In this document: positions 47,372-56,983 of the stretch, piece after piece | How the letters are laid out: every line of letters starts with the position of its first letter | How positions within the stretch are numbered: position 1 is the first letter of the stretch | From: Acytostelium subglobosum LB1 | Lineage: Eukaryota > Evosea > Eumycetozoa > Acytosteliales > Acytosteliaceae | Direction of reading: 5' to 3' | Length of the DNA: 64,000 nucleotides | Assembly: GCF_000787575.1 (NCBI RefSeq) | Contig: NW_012236516.1 | Location: 399,081-463,080 of the forward strand | Notes under the pieces: model-generated | Seen by the model: the letters and a program-made list of their open reading frames with translations, nothing else | What the model was told of the DNA's origin: nothing | Databases searched by the model: none | Program-made: the position numbers and the translations under genes

Positions 47372-48158
47372 TGTTGTAAATATTAAATTATTAATAGATT
47401 ATTAAATGTTAAGTAAGTATATAAATAATTAGTTTCCCGAAGATTGACTTGAGAATGGATTGTGATTGATTGATGAAGGGGTGGAAGGTTGTAGAACAAA
47501 CAAACAAATATAACTTTGAATATGTGACTCTTTGTTTGAATGAATGAATGATATACAGAGAGACAATCAATTATTCGAAATGATTCTCTACGACTGCTTG
47601 CTATTTAACATGGAAGCCAAGAATGGATTAAAAATAAGTCGTCGGACAATTGATGGGCCGCATAGTACACAGTTACTTACTTCCAAACTAGAGATGTGCT
47701 CAAGGGCAGCCCACCCGACCACCTCATTGACTGATGTTGATGAATCAGAGATGTCAATCCACGCGCTCTCGACCATTGTTGTTGACATAAGCACACCACG
47801 CAACCCCGAGCTTGAACCTTTTCAGATGGCTTCCATCTGCAACCCCCATTTAGGGTGGTAAAGCTTCCATACACCTAATCGCGTTGTGGAATGTTGTAGA
47901 AGGCTGTTCCTGAAACCACACAACCACACCACACCCAGGTCAAACGTCGAAATTTCAACGGAACTTCCCCGGAGGTGGACTACAACTCTCTCTCTAGCAA
48001 TAGTGATTGACATTGTTGACAGAGTCTACTTCTTGGAAGACAAGGGCACGGCAATGAATACCTCACCCCAAATCCACCAAAAACCAACAAAAAAAACAAT
48101 AATTAATCTAAATAATCAACAAAAAACAAAAACAATATTCATTAAAAACCTGGGTGGG
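47372..48158. other. Intergenic region with a degraded coding-like block
   Basis: This 790-bp stretch lies between the heat-shock factor start and the left end of the CACTA element. Roughly 47590-48060 has a more even base composition than the surrounding AT-rich DNA and gives open minus-strand pieces (47588-47803 and 47822-48013) that look coding-like but are interrupted; no family was recognised. From 48060 to 48158 it is A- and CAA-rich. Confidence 0.4.
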
Positions 48159-48173
48159 CACTACAGTCGCACT
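48159..48173 (+). repeat. Left terminal inverted repeat of the CACTA-like element
   Basis: This 15-bp sequence starting CACTACAGTC is an exact reverse complement of 51428-51442. Beyond 15 bp the two ends diverge. Confidence 0.9.
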
Positions 48174-48496
48174 AGAGGTTCTTCTACCTTCGATTAATCA
48201 TGGATTCCTAGTTTTGATATAAATCCATGGTTGTTCCATTGAATTAACTAATATATAAATCATATAATATATTCGTTGATATATTTAAGTATATATCCAA
48301 GGATAAATAAAGGATTAATCTATTAAACGGTGGGGTGCCCATTAATATAATTGGTAGATGTTAGTAACAGTGGGTTTAAATCAAATTGATTGATTGATAG
48401 GTGTGTGTAGTGTTAGTGTGAATATATATGTTAACACTTAAACAACCCATTCATAGATACATATTACTCTTAATAGTATAACACACACCAATAATA

Positions 48497-50905
48497 ATGA
48501 ATAAAAGAGTATTCTGTTGTTATATAGGTTGTCAAGACAGTGTCAAACCACTTGAGACTTTGGATAAGTTCATCAATCATTTTTGTCAACACAAAAAGAA
48601 GTGTTTGGCTTGTGGAGCCAGTATCCAACCAAAATCTTTGAAGGGTCACCTCAAAACATCAGTCCATTTGAATTCATTATGTAAATACATATTTTTGAAA
48701 CATACATATACACACACATTGCATTCTCAATCTCTAAAATATCTCTAACTTTATTATTATATAACAACAGGCAGAGATGAGGTAACGATCAAGTCTAGAC
48801 TCGGAGAGATATGTGGAAGTGAAGGAGCGATCAATTATGGATACTCTCTGTACCAGATTCACTTGTACAGTTTGAATGTTCAAGCTGAGACCCAACTACC
48901 CGAGACACCAGTGACCAACAACTCAATTGTTAGACAATTGGAGAGTGAGACTGCTGCCTTCTTTGTCGATCACCAAGATGTCGAGGCATATGACAGCGCT
49001 GTAGATGACTGCGCCAACATGTTGGACAATATGGTCATTCAACCCAATCAACGTGATATAGGTAGGTTGCAATGTAGACAGACTGACTCAGTGATAACAG
49101 AGACTTTGGTAGATGGCTTACTAACACTGTTACTTTATTTGACAGACCTAGAAAAAGTGATTAAGGTACTCTATCGAAACAATATATCCATCAGCACCTA
49201 TATGAAGATCGACAAGGTTATCCGTCAGATCGATTCAAACAACATCAAAGACTTTAAGAGGAGAGAGGCTTGTATGTTGAAGAAGTTGTCACCAGTAAGT
49301 ACTTGACCAATCAATCAAACAAGACTCAATCACTCAACTAACACAATATAAACACATGCAGGAGGTCAAGATACTGGATATCAATCACAAGAGTGGTCCT
49401 ATCAAGTACAACCTCTATTACTTTGACCCAATAGACTACATTGGATTGTTCTTGGATAGGTTCTTTGATCACATGGTCTGGCGATACACTGAGCCTTCAG
49501 GGTAATTATTAAATAACCATTCAACAAACAATCAGATAACAATTACTAACTATTATGTATATATAATATATATATAGTGACAATAGCGTAATATACAGTA
49601 CCTTTATCAACTCTGGACTATTCAAAAAGTACAATCATATCGATGTCATTGCGATCGAACTCTTTATTGATGGTTGGGAGTCTGGAAACCACTCTACACT
49701 TGTTGGTAAGGATGCTTTCAATGCTGATCATATCGACGTTAACAATCTAACAGAGAGACCATCAATNATATTGCATGCAGGAGTGTATATGACTATACTC
49801 AACCTCCATCCTGCCATCGAGAAATACTTTGTAAAGAACAGAGTATTGGTGGCTTTGATACCCAAGGTAGTTGACAAGCACATGGCCATGCACATGATCC
49901 TCGAGAGCTTGAGAAACACACAACAAGTAAGTAGTGACATCAACTATCCCGCCATCGTATTCACTCACTAATATATATAATATAGACTGGCATCCAACAT
50001 AGTGGCAAGGTTCTTTATCCTCGTCTGATGAGGATAGTAGCAGACTCACCAGAGGCATACTCACTGTTGTGTTTCAACTCATACACCAGTTCCAGTCCTT
50101 GCCGATTTTGTGAATTACCTTTGGCAATGATAGTATCGACCGAACCATCTTACCACCCTCGTGAGTGGAGCAAGGTTATCGATTACCACAATGATTACTC
50201 TGATGCACTGCAGCATGGCACCCTCGATTCGAGAACACAAGAGTTCAAGACTCGTTGCGAGAAGCTTGCCATCCATTATCAACATCCTTGTAAGTATATG
50301 TATGATTGATTGATTGATTGATTGAATAGAGTGAGGTAGTGTGGACAAGCAAGCAACATCAATCATTAGAGACTAACACACAACCTTTAGCATTCCTTCT
50401 ATATTTAGATATCGACCCTGTCGTTCAAATACCCCTAGAGATGATGCATGTTGAAACACTGGGTAAGTCAACGATCAGACAATTACTATATTGCATGCAT
50501 ATGAACTAACATGTTAATATCTTGAATGACAGGCAATATGAAGCGTGAGCTCATCATGGTGTTTGGTGGACTAGACACGCAACAGTGGGTGAAAGTACAT
50601 CGGAGGTATAGCTTGCTCAAAGGATCACTACGTTTGGCCTATCTTGAAAGTTTCGTCGCCAGAGAGATCACTCAATTGTCCATGTGTAGTCTCTATCTCC
50701 TCCGTGATCTTATATCTGAAGAACAATACAACTGTTTAAAGACACACACAAGGTAATGTCTCAAGGAACACTGCTCTAGGTTATCAATGCTAACCAACTA
50801 TTTCTCATTATAATTAGATACTACTTCATGCTCCACCAGGATAGACTCGGTGACTACAAAGAATTTCTTGAACTCTGTCATCAAAAGGAAGATCTCCGAG
50901 TTTGA
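48497..50905 (+). CDS. Transposase-like protein of the CACTA-like element (598 aa)
   Basis: Exons are 48497-48680, 48771-49061, 49146-49294, 49362-49501, 49578-49926, 49986-50289, 50391-50462, 50533-50752 and 50818-50905. All are GT-AG and frame is kept at each junction. Residues 1-60 have paired Cys and His (FCCYIGC, HFCQHKKKCLACG, HLKTSVHL), probably a DNA-binding zinc region. The core has LFIDGWESGNHSTLVGKD with a candidate first catalytic Asp, then TILNLHPAIEKYF and VLVALIPK, positions where Tnp2/Plavaka-type transposases carry comparable segments. SSPCRFCEL is a CxxC insert. IPLEMMHVETLGNMKREL matches the P-x-D/E-x-M-H-x(3)-L-G motif common to this transposase group. It ends KEDLRV. A second open frame running to 51041 could give an alternative C-terminus. 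Base 49767 is N but leaves the frame intact. Confidence 0.78.
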
Positions 50906-51427
50906 GATGTATTATTTGTTGTACCAAATCCAATTCACCAAGAACAGAAGATCTCATCAACCTCGTCCAGTGTCTGAACCGACAATGAATGTACAAGTGG
51001 CAGATGGACGACAAATGCGATTTGTCTTAATAGATAGATAATAACAAGGTAGTAATGATCAAAGAATTAAATAATAATGTTTAGAACTATAGATATATGA
51101 TTCTTTAATAAGAGTAAACTATAAGTTTAATTATTATTTTAATAAAGAAAAATATTTAAATTTGAATTTTGGCACCTTTTAGAGCTGTTATTAGATGTGT
51201 TAATCACAATTGCCATTAACATCTCTGATGTTAATGACCAGGAGTGTGAATCAATCAATTTGTCATCGAGTTGATAACCATTGGCATTAACACTTTTAGT
51301 GGATATATCTTATAATTTATCTTTGAATATATATCTCCATATTATTTATTAGATAAATCTGACCTTCACATATCTAGTGATTAATCACCTGTAGGTACCT
51401 GGATTTATCCACGATAATATCCATCCA

Positions 51428-51442
51428 AGTGCGACTGTAGTG
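51428..51442 (-). repeat. Right terminal inverted repeat of the CACTA-like element
   Basis: This is the exact reverse complement of 48159-48173, ending in TAGTG. The 500 bp between the transposase stop and this end is AT-rich and noncoding, with short TTAAC/GTTAA and GATAAAT motifs that also occur near the left end. Confidence 0.9.
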
Positions 51443-51547
51443 GGTCAGGTCAGCCCAGCAACATTTTCGACATTGTCATCCTCCACACAACAAAACAACA
51501 AGCAACACTTCTGAATACACATTCAGTGGCGGTTGAAAGATAAGATC

Positions 51548-52978
51548 ATGAAGAGGACAGAGAATGACAACAACCAAAAGGAGGGTATTGGCCGTGTTGA
51601 CTACCTCTCATATTTACCGACATCCACTCTCAAAGCTATTACAAGATCCCTCGACAGCATTGATAAGATGTGTCTTATTCTTACCTCAAAATATTTCTAT
51701 GATAGGAGAGTAATCCTCAACCACACTTTGTTTGGGACTCAATCGCTGCCTGAAGCTGAGGGAGCTGCTACCAGTTATCACTGTCCCGATTCGTCAAGAA
51801 GGATAGCAACATTCACCATTTCAGATACAGATGATTTTAATCGACTTCCTCTTGGAATAACGACTCTCACACTCGGAGAGGGATTTAATCAACCTCTCCA
51901 GCCTGGTCAACTTCCTATGGGGCTGACCTCTCTCACATTCGGACTTCGCTATGATCAGCCACTCCAACCTGAAACTCTTCCCCCTGGAATCACAGCTCTC
52001 GAATTTGGAGACAGCTTCTCCCAGAAGCTCAAACATGGACATTTGCCAAGGGGGCTGAGAACTCTCGCTTTTTCCACTGGGCCATTTTATCCACTAAAAG
52101 CTGGTGTCCTACCGACAGGAATCACAAACCTCACATTTGGCATTGGATTCGATCAGAAACTTCAATGTGGACACCTCCCTGCAGGTATCAAAACTCTTAT
52201 GATGGGATATAGTTTCAATCAGCAACTTCGACATAGCCACCTCCCGTTTGGCATAAATACTCTCATATTTGGCTTTAACTTCAACAAGCCAATCAAACCT
52301 GGACATCTTCCTTCTAGTATAACATCTCTCACCTTTGGACACTACTTCAACCAGCCGTTGCGAGCAGGATGTCTGCCTTTTGGTACAATATTTCTCAAGT
52401 TTGGACAAAAATTCAACCAGCCTCTCCAACCAGGACTCCTTCCGTGCGGAATCACAGAGCTTAAGTTTGGTGATTGCTTTGATCAGACATTCTACATTGG
52501 GACATTACCGTCATCACTAATTTCTCTGGAGCTTGGGTCACTCTACAACCGGTTAATCTCCTTCGGTTGCATTCCACAATGTATTCTCGATTTGATACTC
52601 CATATGAAGACAGGAAAGCAATACTCATTGCTATTTCCTCAATCGGACTCTCTTCCCTTCACCATGCGTCACTTGATACTCAAGAAGCGATTTTCCTACA
52701 ATTCTGATGGAGTAGAGATATATCTTCCAACGCGATGCGTATCATTCGATATATCATCGGTCATCACATCTCGTATTCCAACAATAATCAATGCTCTCCA
52801 TCCATTTTGGTGCACCTTGAATGACCAAGACTATATCCTCGAGGTGACATGCAGGCTCACTGACCCTGGTAATCTGATCATGATCCTAGATAAAGGCGGA
52901 CCCAAACAATCTATAATATTTGTTCCCGTTCCTCAAGACAAACAAGAAACATTTCCATTTCCAATTTCCATTCCATAA
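51548..52978 (+). CDS. F-box/FNIP-repeat protein (476 aa)
   Basis: This is a single exon. The ATG at 51548 is taken as the start; the frame is open five codons further up but with no ATG. Residues ~20-60 fit an F-box (YLSYLPTSTLKAITRSLDSI, then LILTSKYFYDRR). About eleven very regular FNIP repeats follow from residue ~100 to 340, with units such as FNQPLQPGQLPMGLTSLTFG and FNKPIKPGHLPSSITSLTFG. The C-terminal 130 residues are non-repetitive. The repeats are more uniform than in the other three FNIP genes here, suggesting recent repeat duplication. The right end of the CACTA-like element is only 106 bp upstream, so the gene's promoter has probably been altered by the insertion. Confidence 0.9.
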   Translation: MKRTENDNNQKEGIGRVDYLSYLPTSTLKAITRSLDSIDKMCLILTSKYFYDRRVILNHTLFGTQSLPEAEGAATSYHCPDSSRRIATFTISDTDDFNRLPLGITTLTLGEGFNQPLQPGQLPMGLTSLTFGLRYDQPLQPETLPPGITALEFGDSFSQKLKHGHLPRGLRTLAFSTGPFYPLKAGVLPTGITNLTFGIGFDQKLQCGHLPAGIKTLMMGYSFNQQLRHSHLPFGINTLIFGFNFNKPIKPGHLPSSITSLTFGHYFNQPLRAGCLPFGTIFLKFGQKFNQPLQPGLLPCGITELKFGDCFDQTFYIGTLPSSLISLELGSLYNRLISFGCIPQCILDLILHMKTGKQYSLLFPQSDSLPFTMRHLILKKRFSYNSDGVEIYLPTRCVSFDISSVITSRIPTIINALHPFWCTLNDQDYILEVTCRLTDPGNLIMILDKGGPKQSIIFVPVPQDKQETFPFPISIP

Positions 52979-53563
52979 TAAAAAATAAAATTAGAGAATG
53001 AAGAGGGCACGAAATGCCATCGGTAAGATGACTGCTTATCATTATACTTGAGAGGTGGGTGCTCTTATATATAAGAGGTTTATTCATCAGCGCCCGTCTG
53101 TTCCGAATCAGTTCAATCAAGAGGATACTGTTTTGCAGATTTGTCAATGATTGGTGTGCACATTGTGCAATTATCCACGCCTACTTTTAAATTTATTCGG
53201 CTTCTTGGGTACAATCCTCGCTCTTGCTGCCTTTAGTCTATTTGTGAAACTGTTTCCAAAAAACCTTGTTTGGTCGTCGGTAATGGATCATTGACATTTA
53301 CATTCTAAGACAATGTTTTTGTTGTAGATTGTTATTTATAAATCCTCATTTATCTCTTCAATAGCTTTGTTCTATCTATTATTCTGACTTTGCTATTGAA
53401 TGTCATTCCCAGGGTAGTAGTATAATACGACATATTAACGATTTTCACCAAAATCAGGGGAATCGTCAATCGGAGTGTTCGGTCGGACCGAACATCTTGA
53501 GTAACCAGTGACCATTCCCTGATTTTGGTGAAAATCGTTCAAATGAACAATGTATTATTTATC
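52979..53563. other. Intergenic region containing a foldback element
   Basis: This is about 580 bp downstream of the FNIP gene, mostly unique AT-rich sequence. It contains the nested inverted repeat at 53437-53539, and no gene was recognised. Confidence 0.5.
53437..53539. repeat. Nested inverted repeat (foldback/MITE-like, 103 bp)
   Basis: Arms of 23 bp at 53437-53459 and 53517-53539 are perfect reverse complements (arm starts AACGATTTTCACC). With a one-base bulge they extend a further three bases inward. The 57-bp loop contains its own perfect palindrome at 53476-53494 (TGTTCGGTC G GACCGAACA), the most GC-rich spot in the area. As RNA it would form a long stem with an internal hairpin. It could be a miniature transposable element or a structured RNA; no target duplication is evident. 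Confidence 0.75.
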
Positions 53564-53803
53564 TTAATTATTATTATCTATTCTCTTTGACTGACCAATG
53601 AGTTGTGGATTGAGATCAAGACTGAACTGACTAGCTTTGCCAAACAACACCAAAACATCACGTTTTGCTAAACAAACACACAGAAAAGAGGCGTAATTGA
53701 AACGTGAATTGGATGTCATGTCAGTTGTGAAGATCTGGGGTCCAATCTTGGACGAAAAGAGGGATGGAAGGATGGACCTAACGACGACTGTTTGTTGACT
53801 CAT
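53564..53803 (-). CDS. Hypothetical small protein (79 aa), uncertain
   Basis: An ATG-initiated frame of 79 codons is divergent from the DegP-like gene (its ATG is 165 bp away). The codons look non-repetitive, unlike most spurious frames here. The product begins MSQQTVVVRSILPSLFSSK and has a Cys-containing hydrophobic middle (FLCVCLAKRDVLVLFG). No family was recognised. The frame ends in repeated AAT codons, so it may be chance or the first exon of something longer. Confidence 0.3.
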   Translation of the reverse strand: MSQQTVVVRSILPSLFSSKIGPQIFTTDMTSNSRFNYASFLCVCLAKRDVLVLFGKASQFSLDLNPQLIGQSKRIDNNN

Positions 53804-53967
53804 TCAATCAATAACCAACCTACAGACATTCATATGAATATACATATATATATAAATAACATTACACATTAACATTACATTAATTCTAACATTACACATT
53901 TGATTGGCACCTCAATCAAAATCAATCAAACAACTTCACTCGTTCATTCTTTCGTTCGTAATTACAC

Positions 53968-55863
53968 ATGATAAGTTCAATTGTATCAAAGCTACCTCGA
54001 CGTGTAGCTCAAACAGCGTCTACTACATTGAGGAGTTATATACATCATAATAATAATAAGAGTTTGAATGTTGTGAATAATAATAACATCATCAACTACA
54101 ACAAATATGGAGCGTCATCATCATTATCATTATTCAAGAGATTCTATTGCAATGTTACATCGGCAGCTGCGATCAATATAGATGATGGACAATTGGAGAT
54201 ACTGGCGAATAATATGAAGACACAGGAGGGCGACCTACAGCCAGTCACATTCGAGCAGCCACTCATTCATCCAAAGAAACAGCCACCCCAAGAGCATCAA
54301 CCACCCCTCGAGCCCAAGCCCGCATACTTTGAGATCAACCCAGGCGACTCTGGTACGTAGCCACGAATCCTTCGTCCATTCATTGTCTAACACACTCGTT
54401 CAAACAACCCAGATCCATTGCTGGACCCAATTGTAAAGGTGTTCTCAGTGTTGGCGTCACCCAATCATTATGTGCCATGGCAGATGAAGGTTCAGCGTGA
54501 GATCACTGGAAGTGGATTCGTCATTCAGGGAAGAAAGATCCTCACTAATGCTCATTGTGTCGCTGATCAGACCAGCATCATGTTGACCAAGTTTGGAAAT
54601 CCAACCAAGTTCTACGCGCGTCTGCTGGGCGTCGCACACGAGTATGATTTGGCGCTGCTCACTGTGGATGATGACGCCTTTTGGACAGGCATCACACCTC
54701 TTGAATTGGGCGATATTCCCGAGCTGCAGGACACGATCACTGTGGTGGGCTTCCCCACGGGAGGCTCCAACATCTGTGTCACACAGGGTGTTGTGTCGCG
54801 TATCGACTTGCAACAGTACGCTCACTCTGAGAGCCGTCTGCTCTCCATTCAGATCGACGCGGCTATCAACCCAGGAAACTCTGGCGGCCCCGCACTGATG
54901 GACGGCAAGGTGGTAGGCATTGCATTCCAGAATCTAACTGGCGCGTCATCCGTCGGCTTCATCATCCCCACACCAGTGGTACAGCGATTCCTCAACGACG
55001 TTGAGCGCAATGGAAAATTCACTGGCGAGCCCATGCTGGGAATCATGGCACAGAACCTCGACTCGATCCCCAAGTCATTCTACGGCGTGCCCAAGGACAT
55101 GACGGGCATTCTCATCAACGAGATCCACCCGCTGTCCGCCGCCAAGAACGTGCTCAAGAAGGAGGACATCGTCACACACGTCAACAAAGTACAGATTGCG
55201 AACGATGGCACCGTGGCCTTTAGACGTCGCGAGAGAATCAGCTATGAATACTTGCTGTCATCACATTTCATTGGAGACAAAGTGGACGTTACAGTGTTCC
55301 GTAAGGGTCAATCATTGGACGTCACCGTGCCATTGGTGCCACAGCATCGCGTGGTCCCCTATCAGATGTACGACAAGCGACCCAGCTACTTTGTCTATGC
55401 TGGCTTCATCTTTGTGCCAGTGACATACCCACTGCTTACAGAGGTGTCGGAGGACATGGCATCGACATTCCGCAAGGTGTTTGAGAAGGCGGAGAAGATC
55501 ACTGGACCTGATTCGCAGGTGGTCGTCATATCTCAGGTTCTCATCGATAAGATCAACTATGGATACAGCGCGTTTGGACTGTGCGAGGTCCGAAAGGTCA
55601 ATGGAGTGCCAGTGCGCAATCTGAAGCATCTAGTCGACCTGATCGAAAACACAACCGATCAACATATAGTTATTACGATCGAGCATGGTATGTAATCGAC
55701 TCAAACAACTACATGTAGACAATCGTTGTGTTACTAACTCAATCAATCATTAATATTAGACTACCTAGTGATCTTGGACAAGGATGAGGCAAAGGAGGCC
55801 ACTGCCAGGATTATGACACAGCATGCTATACCATCAGCAAAGTCTGTAGACTTGTTGAACTAA
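53968..55863 (+). CDS. DegP/HtrA-type serine protease, probably mitochondrial (587 aa)
   Basis: Exons are 53968-54352, 54413-55687 and 55760-55863. The N-terminus is basic, Ser-rich and without acids (MISSIVSKLPRRVAQTASTT), a likely mitochondrial targeting peptide, followed by an Asn-rich stretch and a Pro-rich linker. The trypsin-like domain has the full triad: His in ILTNAHCV (about residue 176), Asp in HEYDLALL (about 207) and Ser in NPGNSGGP (about 285). One PDZ-like region follows (MLGIMAQNL, GILINEIHPLSAA, LKKEDIVTHVN), and the C-terminal ~200 residues match the extended DegP form found in plants, fungi and protists (VPLVPQHRVVPYQMYDKRPS, YFVYAGFIFVPVT). It probably degrades damaged proteins in the organelle. 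Confidence 0.9.
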
Positions 55864-56059
55864 GTATATATAACCGTCGGGCGATGTCCTTTTACACGCT
55901 GGACTGGTGTCCAGTTAACAACAATAAACAGACAGACAGACCATTCTTTGTGGATCACTCCTCCTCCTGGAACAAGAGAGTGAGTGAGTGATTGCCAAAA
56001 GGATGTTGATGATGCGTTGCATTGCACTAGATTGGTGTTCAATGTGATTGATTTCCAGA

Positions 56060-56764
56060 CTAAAGATATATAAATTCAATGTGTACCATCATGCCATTCT
56101 TGTTGTCCAAGTCAAAGTGATACATGGAATAACCAATGTCAACTTGTTTGAGTGTCTCCTATATTACATTATATGTCATTTAATCAACTGTTGTTGGTCT
56201 TCTGTGTGAATGAATGTGCCGTGCGATTGATATCAACGATCGAACTGTTAAAGCCATCTAGAGTCTGTAATGATGTGTTCAACATGTTGATCCTTTAGTG
56301 ACACATGTAATCAAGTCAGTATTGCAATCAATCACCAACAACGAAAGGGTATCTTTGATATACATACTGATTCCCTAGTTCCTTTGAAAGAGCATTCATT
56401 TGGTTTATCATCTATTGGTAAGAGTAGAATACAATGTCAATATCCATCCTCAGTCCATCAATTAGTGTCTCGTCTCGATTGATAGTCTACATACTTCTTC
56501 TGTTTGTGATACATTGAGCTCGTGCTGCGCGAATACTTTACATATGGTGATCATGTTCTATCATTACATCAATGAGGTTAGAGTTGTGCTCGATCAATCA
56601 CTACATCAACAACAACTTACCTCATGAACGTTTGAATGTTTAATCAATGACTTTATAGACTTGCCTAGTTCTGTTACAATGATCTCACCATTCTCTGTTA
56701 GTTCCTTCTTGATGTTTATTGATGGATCCTCCAATGGTGCTGTAGATAAGTTGCTAGAGCTCAT
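56060..56764 (-). CDS. Small coiled-coil protein, five exons (123 aa)
   Basis: Proposed exons are 56764-56621, 56524-56495, 56411-56368, 56292-56238 and 56158-56060; phases agree throughout. The first four introns were placed on GTAWGT-type donors except the last, whose donor is GTTGAT and is less certain. The product is helical and charged (INIKKELTENGEIIVTELGK, MINQMNALSKELGNQINMLN) with heptad spacing, a little like small BLOC-1/BORC-type subunits, but no family can be claimed. One exon is only 30 nt. If the last intron is not removed, the protein would instead end 18 codons past exon 4, in the sequence TNNS. Confidence 0.5.
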
Positions 56765-56983
56765 CTTATATCTGTATCTTTATGTATCTGTATTTGAGAT
56801 CTTTCTGAAACCAACAATGAAGTGGAAGACGAAATTTCTGGACATATCATATGATTGTTGGAATCCAATCGTTGCGAACAAATAATAGTGATGACAATGA
56901 TGGTTGCTCTGGATTTATTAGATTATGAGCGATGATCGGGATGGAGGACAATGATAGAATAGATAGGTCTAGGTAAACACTTG

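Larger units (their letters stand above)
48159..51442 (+). mobile_element. CACTA-like DNA transposon, apparently whole (3284 bp)
   Basis: The ends are perfect 15-bp inverted repeats: CACTACAGTCGCACT at 48159-48173 and its reverse complement at 51428-51442. The terminal CACTA gives the superfamily its name. Flanking bases are GGG on the left and GGT on the right, so a 2-bp GG (or an imperfect 3-bp) target duplication is possible. The palindromic core GATTAATC recurs 33 bp inside the left end and 55 bp inside the right end, like the subterminal motifs of CACTA elements. It encloses one nine-exon transposase-like gene. There is no obvious decay apart from one ambiguous base at 49767, which suggests a young insertion. 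Its right end lies 106 bp upstream of an FNIP gene start. Confidence 0.8.

Noticed and set aside
52911-53147. 78-codon minus frame overlapping the FNIP 3' end
   Set aside because: Overlaps coding sequence of a clear gene and has no recognisable motif.
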